NCBI GenBank assembly: GCA_964461715.1
Contig: CAYWVR010000049.1
Location: 1 to 16,956, forward strand
From: CAYWVR01 sp964461715
Lineage (GTDB): Bacteria > Planctomycetota > Phycisphaerae > FEN-1346
Reading direction: 5' to 3'
DNA length: 16,956 nucleotides
Shown: piece by piece, positions 13,042 through 16,956 of the stretch
Position numbering within the stretch: position 1 is the first letter of the stretch
Layout of the letters: each line of letters starts with the position of its first letter
The notes under the pieces: model-generated
The model's input: the letters and a program-made list of their open reading frames with translations, nothing else
What the model was told of the DNA's origin: nothing
Database searches by the model: none
Program-made: the position numbers and the translations under genes

Positions 13042-14039
13042 GTCGCGGTTTCTCCCACGTGGGCCACGGCTTCGACGATGTCCCGGTTGACGTGGGCCCG
13101 GGCGTAGCGGGAGGCCACCTGGCAGGCGCTGGCGACGGCCCGGGCGTTGGAGTTGCCGTGACAGATGATGACGATGCCGTCGATTCCCAGAAGCGGCGCC
13201 CCCCCGTACTCGTTCGAATCGTGCCGCCGACGAAGATCCTCCAGGACCGGGGCGAGCGGCGCGGCGATCCGGGGGTCGAGGCTCCTGGTCTCCTCGCGGA
13301 TGGTCTGGAACATGCTGGCGGCGAGGGCCTCGACGCTCTTCAGGACGATGTTGCCGACGAACCCGTCGCAGACGACGACGTCGAACCGGCCGTTGAAGAG
13401 GTCCCGACCCTCGGCATTGCCGCGGAAGTTGACGGGCGACGCCTCCAGCTCACGCCGCGTCTGCAGGGCCAGCTCGTTGCCCTTCTCGCTCTCCTCGCCG
13501 ATCGAGAGCAGGCCCACGCGCGGCTCGGCCACGCCGATGACCTTCCGGGCATAGAGGCTCGCCATGAGAGCGTACTGCACGAGGTGGGTGGGGCGACAAT
13601 CGACGTTCGCGCCGACGTCAATCAGGACGCAGGGCCCGTAGGCCGAGGGCAGGACCACGCTGATGCCCGGCCGCCGGATGCCCGGAAGCCGCCGGGCCAC
13701 CATGTGGGCCGCTGCCACGAACGCGCCGGTATTGCCCGCACTGATGACGGCGTCGGCCTCGCCGGCGGCCATCAGCTCGACCGCCCGCCGCATGGACGAG
13801 TCGGGCTTGCGGCGGACGGCCTCGACGGGCGGCTCGGCCATCGAGACGACCTCGGTCGCGTGGCGGACCCGGATGCGGTCGGCGGGGGCGCCGGCCTTTG
13901 CGAGCTCCGCCTCGATGGCCGGGCCGTCGCCCACGAGGATAAACTCGTCGGCCGTCTCGCGGTCGCGCGCGGCAATCACGCCACGCACGATCTCCCGCGG
14001 CGCATAGTCCCCGCCCATGGCATCGAGCACCAGCCGCAC
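13038..14039 (-). CDS. plsX: Phosphate acyltransferase PlsX
   Basis: This 333-residue peripheral membrane enzyme makes acyl-phosphate from acyl-ACP and phosphate, feeding PlsY in phospholipid synthesis. Family blocks: LDAMGGDYAPREIVRG near the N-terminus (5-20), KPDSSMRRAVELM, ISAGNTGAFVAAA, VLIDVGANVDCRP, LLSIGEESEKGNEL, CDGFVGNIVLKSVE, and PLLGIDGIVIICHGNSNARAV near the end. Length is normal. The GTG start at 14039-14037 lies three bases after the rpmF stop, with its GGAGG ribosome binding site made of the final Glu codons of rpmF, so the two are likely translated together. It overlaps fabH by four bases. The rpmF-plsX-fabH arrangement is widely conserved and links lipid synthesis with ribosome production. 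Confidence 0.95.
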   Translation of the reverse strand: MRLVLDAMGGDYAPREIVRGVIAARDRETADEFILVGDGPAIEAELAKAGAPADRIRVRHATEVVSMAEPPVEAVRRKPDSSMRRAVELMAAGEADAVISAGNTGAFVAAAHMVARRLPGIRRPGISVVLPSAYGPCVLIDVGANVDCRPTHLVQYALMASLYARKVIGVAEPRVGLLSIGEESEKGNELALQTRRELEASPVNFRGNAEGRDLFNGRFDVVVCDGFVGNIVLKSVEALAASMFQTIREETRSLDPRIAAPLAPVLEDLRRRHDSNEYGGAPLLGIDGIVIICHGNSNARAVASACQVASRYARAHVNRDIVEAVAHVGETAT

Positions 14040-14042
14040 GCG

Positions 14043-14225
14043 CTACTCCTCCTCGACCTCCATCGCCTGGCGGCCGCGGTACCAGCCGCACGAGCCGCAG
14101 ACGGTGTGCGGCAAGGTGGGGTGGCCGCACTGCTTGCAGTCGATGGTCTGGGCGGGCACGAGGGCGTGATGCGAGCGGCGTTTGCGCTTGCGCGTCTTGG
14201 AGGTCCGTCGCTTCGGAACCGGCAT
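14043..14225 (-). CDS. rpmF: 50S ribosomal protein L32
   Basis: This 60-residue basic protein of the large ribosomal subunit starts MPVPKRRTSKTRKRKRRSHH, the usual L32 pattern. It keeps a zinc ribbon with Cys30, Cys33, Cys43 and Cys46 (CKQCG and CGSCG), so it is the zinc-binding form, not the zinc-independent paralogue some bacteria use under zinc limitation. A run of Glu residues ends it and encodes the plsX ribosome binding site. ATG 14225 is favoured over an upstream in-frame start because of this N-terminus and because AAGGAGA sits six bases before it. It is first in the lipid cluster, preceded by a good promoter. Confidence 0.96.
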   Translation of the reverse strand: MPVPKRRTSKTRKRKRRSHHALVPAQTIDCKQCGHPTLPHTVCGSCGWYRGRQAMEVEEE

Positions 14226-14246
14226 GACTGTCTCCTTGATCCTCCT

Positions 14247-14263
14247 CGCCGCGCTCCGCGGCG
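14247..14263 (-). other. Hairpin in the rpmF leader
   Basis: CGCCGCG (14247-14253) and CGCGGCG (14257-14263) form a perfect 7-bp stem with a 3-base loop, in the predicted leader of about 55 nt and about 10 bases upstream of the AAGGAGA site. It could affect ribosome loading or mRNA stability. No U-tract follows. A regulatory role is a guess. Confidence 0.4.
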
Positions 14264-14287
14264 CGACGTCAGGCACGAAAGAACCGG

Positions 14288-14316
14288 ATGCTAGCGATTC
14301 GGGCCGCGGGGGTCAA
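14288..14316 (-). promoter_or_regulatory. Sigma70-type promoter for the rpmF-plsX-fab cluster
   Basis: On the - strand, TTGACC (14316-14311) and TAGCAT (14293-14288) are 17 bp apart, predicting a start near 14281 and a leader of about 55 nt. The -35 box matches consensus at five of six positions. It is the only good promoter seen in the 151-base gap between alaS and rpmF, so it probably drives rpmF, plsX and fabH and perhaps the whole cluster. Confidence 0.65.
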
Positions 14317-14350
14317 GGCCCTTGGAACCGGGGCCGGGGCTCACGGCTCA

Positions 14351-14366
14351 GAAAGCACTCGCTTTC
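14351..14366 (-). terminator. Weak hairpin after alaS
   Basis: GAAAGC (14351-14356) and GCTTTC (14361-14366) form a perfect 6-bp stem with a 4-base loop, starting 11 bases after the alaS stop. Only a few scattered Ts follow in the - direction (TGAGCC), so it is at best a weak terminator, and alaS transcripts may read into rpmF. Confidence 0.3.
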
Positions 14367-14376
14367 GGTGTCGCGG

Positions 14377-16956
14377 CTAACTCACTTGCCCGCGTACCAG
14401 CTCGGGTACCCTTTCCAGGGCCTCGGGCAGCTTCGCGGCGTCCTTGCCGCCCGCCTGGCCGAGGTCGGGGCGTCCGCCGCCCCCGCCGCCCACGGTCTTG
14501 GCGACCTCGCGGACGAGGTTTCCGGCGTGGACACCCTTGGCGACGAGGTCCTTCGTCGCGAGGGCCACCAGGCTGACGCTCCCCTCGCTTCGGCTCCCGA
14601 GGACCGCGATGATCGAGTCGCGCTTGGCGCGCAGGGCATCGGCCGCCTCCCGAAGGGCGCTCATGTCGGCCCCCTCGACCTCGGCGGCCAGCACGGCCAT
14701 GCCGTCCACCTCCCGGACCTGATCGAGCACCTCCTCCAGCCCGCCGCGCTTCGTCAGGCTCCGGGCCCGGGCGAGTTGGTTCTTGAGATCCTTGATCTGG
14801 GTCTGGAGCCCCTCGAGGCGCGCCAGGACCGTCTCGGGCGTGGCCTTGAGGGTGCGGCAGATCTCGTCGAGCCGGTCTTCCTCGGCATGGAGATGGTCGA
14901 GGGCCGCGGGGCCGGTCAGGCCCGTGATCCGCCGCACCCCCGCCGCCACCGACTCCTCTTGCACGATCTTAAACAGGCCCACCTGCCCGGCCGACTCGAG
15001 GTGCGTCCCGCCGCAAAGCTCCATCGAGAAGTCGCCGATCGAGACGACGCGGACCTTCTCGGCGTACTTCTCGCCGAAAAGGGCCATGGCCCCGCGCGCG
15101 CGGGCCTCTTCCAGGGGCATGGTCTCGACGCGCACGTCCTCGCCCGCGAGGACCCGCCGGTTCACGAAGTCCTCGACCTTGCGAATCTCGTCCGGGGCGA
15201 GGGCCGTCGCGTGCGTGAAGTCGAACCGGAGCCGCTCCGGCGAGACCTCCGAACCCGCCTGGTGGACGTGCTCGCCGAGGACCTTCCGCAGGGCCCACTG
15301 AAGCAGGTGCGTGGCGGTGTGGTTGCGGGCGGTGGCGAGGCGCGTCTCGGCGTCGACCTCGGCCCGGACCTTCGCACGGCGTTCGAGCCGCCCTTCCGTC
15401 ACCTCCGCCAAGTGCACGAGAGTGCCGTGGTCGACGAGAGTGTCGGCGACGCGGGCGCGGCCGGTCTCGGCGACGATCTCGCCGACGTCGCCCACCTGGC
15501 CGCCCGACCGGGCGTAGAAGGGCGTCTGGTCCAGCAACACCTGGGCCGCCTGGCCCGCCTCGGCCGCGTCGACCCATTCGTCGTCGACGAAGATCGCGAG
15601 GACGCGGGCGTCGGCAGCGGTGGTTTCGTAGCCGATGAACTCGGTGTCGAGGTTCTCGCGGCGAAGGCGGTCGAGGGCCTTGGGCGAGAGCAGCTCCTTC
15701 TTGAAGACGATGGTCTCCTGGCCCATGCGCGACCCGGCTCGCGACTGGCTGCGGCGAGCGTCCATGGCCTTCTCGAAGCCCTCGCGATCGGCCTCCAGAC
15801 CCTCCTCCTCCAGCCGCTGCTCCATGAACTCCAGCGGGATGCCGTGCGTGTCGTAGAACTGGAAGAGCCGGTCGGGGCCCATGAGGGTCTCGCCGGAGGC
15901 CTTCAGCTCGGCCACGGCCTCCTCGAACCCGCGGATGCCAGGCGAATCCTCGACCGCCGCGGAGAACCGCCCCTCCTCGGCCTCCAGGATGTTGAGAATC
16001 GTGGTGCGACGGGCGGTGAGCTCCGGGTACGTCCCGCCCATCGTCCTCTCGACGAGCGGCACGAGACCGCCGAGGAACGGTTCCTCGACGCCCAGCCGCC
16101 GCCCGTCCAGGGCGGCCCGCCGGATCAGCCGCCGCACGACGTACCCGCGGCCGTAGCGGTCAGGCAGCGCCCCGTCGGCGATGGCGAAGGAGACGCTGCG
16201 GACGTGCTCGGCGATGCGACGGAGGCGGTGGGCGTCGTCGGAGGTCGAGCCGGGCTCATACGTCCGGCCGCACCGCTCGGCCGCCGCCTGGACGATCGGG
16301 AGCATGGTGTCGATGTCCATGTTCGTCGCGGCACCCTGCATGATCGCCGCCATCCGCTCGAGCCCCATGCCCGTGTCGATGTTCTTCGAGGGGAGCGGCT
16401 CGAGCACCCCGCCCTCCTGTCGGTCGAACTGCTGGAGCACCAGGTTCCAGACCTCGACGAACCGCTGCGAGTCGGTCTCCGGCGTCGAAGCGTCGCCGCG
16501 CTCAGGATGCGTGTCGATGAGGACCTCCGTGCACGGGCCGCACGGGCCGTTGGGGCCCTTGGAGGGGGCGGACTCCGGCCAGAAGTTCTCCTCCTCGCCG
16601 AACCGCCAGATCCGCGCCTCGGGCACGCCCACCCGGTCGCGCCAGATGCCGAACGTCTCCTCGTCGTCCTCGTAGACCGTGACGTGCAGGTGCTCGGGCG
16701 GCTGCTTCATCTCCTCGAGCATGAACTGCCAGGCCCACGGGCAGGCCTCGGTCTTGAAGTAGTCGCCGAAGGAGAAATTGCCGAGCATCTCGAAGAACGT
16801 CATGTGCCACCGGGTGACGCCGACGTTGTCGAGGTCGCCGGTGCGCAGACACTTCTGGCAGGTGGCCGCCCGGGCAAACCCGGCGGGCTTCAGGCCGAGG
16901 AACTGCTCCTTGAACTGGTTCATCCCCGCCCCGGTGAAGAGCAGCGTCGGGTCGTT
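14377..16956 (-). CDS. alaS: Alanyl-tRNA synthetase (5' end beyond window)
   Basis: The frame is open from the right edge to TAG at 14379-14377, giving 859 residues. The true start is outside: the reading NDPTLLFTGAGMNQF at the edge is normally about 30-45 residues in. The enzyme charges tRNA-Ala with alanine and edits mischarged Ser or Gly. Seen in order: the class II catalytic core (FFEMLGNFSFGDYFK, GPCGPCTE, NIDTGMGLERMA), the editing domain with zinc ligands in HTATHLL and LCGGTHL, a coiled-coil stretch, and the C-Ala/DHHA1 end with GGGGGGRPDLGQAGGKD. Near the N-terminus, TCQKCLRTGDLDNVG is four residues shorter than the E. coli equivalent, a form I associate with planctomycetes. A 151-base gap with a separate promoter divides it from rpmF, so it is probably its own transcription unit. 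Confidence 0.97.
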   Translation of the reverse strand, partial: NDPTLLFTGAGMNQFKEQFLGLKPAGFARAATCQKCLRTGDLDNVGVTRWHMTFFEMLGNFSFGDYFKTEACPWAWQFMLEEMKQPPEHLHVTVYEDDEETFGIWRDRVGVPEARIWRFGEEENFWPESAPSKGPNGPCGPCTEVLIDTHPERGDASTPETDSQRFVEVWNLVLQQFDRQEGGVLEPLPSKNIDTGMGLERMAAIMQGAATNMDIDTMLPIVQAAAERCGRTYEPGSTSDDAHRLRRIAEHVRSVSFAIADGALPDRYGRGYVVRRLIRRAALDGRRLGVEEPFLGGLVPLVERTMGGTYPELTARRTTILNILEAEEGRFSAAVEDSPGIRGFEEAVAELKASGETLMGPDRLFQFYDTHGIPLEFMEQRLEEEGLEADREGFEKAMDARRSQSRAGSRMGQETIVFKKELLSPKALDRLRRENLDTEFIGYETTAADARVLAIFVDDEWVDAAEAGQAAQVLLDQTPFYARSGGQVGDVGEIVAETGRARVADTLVDHGTLVHLAEVTEGRLERRAKVRAEVDAETRLATARNHTATHLLQWALRKVLGEHVHQAGSEVSPERLRFDFTHATALAPDEIRKVEDFVNRRVLAGEDVRVETMPLEEARARGAMALFGEKYAEKVRVVSIGDFSMELCGGTHLESAGQVGLFKIVQEESVAAGVRRITGLTGPAALDHLHAEEDRLDEICRTLKATPETVLARLEGLQTQIKDLKNQLARARSLTKRGGLEEVLDQVREVDGMAVLAAEVEGADMSALREAADALRAKRDSIIAVLGSRSEGSVSLVALATKDLVAKGVHAGNLVREVAKTVGGGGGGRPDLGQAGGKDAAKLPEALERVPELVRGQVS

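Noticed and set aside
13059..14294. A + strand frame (411 codons) opposite plsX and rpmF
   Set aside because: Composition is that of a reversed GC-rich gene, with no family pattern and no promoter or ribosome site.
1..16956. Mobile element, defence system, CRISPR array or tRNA/rRNA gene
   Set aside because: No transposase, recombinase, nuclease or repeat-spacer pattern was seen, and no cloverleaf or rRNA-like stretch was noticed; all long genes are recognisable core or transport functions.

Overview
This window is about 17 kb of GC-rich bacterial chromosome with dense coding and short intergenic gaps. It carries mostly core genes and shows no sign of mobile DNA: no transposase, integrase, tRNA, rRNA, CRISPR array or long repeat was seen. 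The best guess for the host is a planctomycete-like bacterium (possibly the Phycisphaerae side). This rests on a DUF58 plus BatA-type von Willebrand factor gene pair, an alanyl-tRNA synthetase with a shortened, Cys-containing segment near its N-terminus, a solenoid-tailed MFS protein, and the rpmF-plsX-fabH-fabD-fabG-acpP-fabF gene order. That placement is inference; no marker gene here settles it.

Layout, left to right. (1) The 3' end of rho (+) converges on a small cold-shock protein gene (-), with one bidirectional terminator between them. (2) The cold-shock gene has a sigma70-like promoter far upstream, giving a predicted leader of about 140 nt full of hairpins. (3) rsmD, a DUF58 gene and a BatA-type membrane gene form a tight + strand operon (ATGA overlap, then 16 nt). 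(4) cca follows from its own promoter with almost no leader. (5) An 803-residue membrane transporter (MFS) carries a C-terminal HEAT-repeat solenoid of about 350 residues. (6) It converges on a seven-gene - strand cluster for membrane lipid synthesis, read from the right as rpmF, plsX, fabH, fabD, fabG, acpP, fabF. (7) alaS (-) runs off the right edge without its first roughly 40 residues.

The lipid cluster holds most of what is needed to start and extend fatty acids: malonyl loading (FabD), initiation (FabH), carrier (AcpP), condensation (FabF), first reduction (FabG) and the phosphate acyltransferase leading to phospholipid (PlsX), led by the ribosomal protein gene rpmF. The dehydratase and enoyl reductase are not in the window. 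Several genes overlap by four bases, and plsX, fabH and acpP start with GTG.

Four recognisable promoters (csp, rsmD, cca, rpmF) have hexamers separated by exactly 17 bp, which helped choose gene starts. I do not see a clear new multi-gene system. The most unusual items are the MFS-HEAT fusion, the structured cold-shock leader, and the DUF58/BatA pair with no MoxR ATPase beside it.
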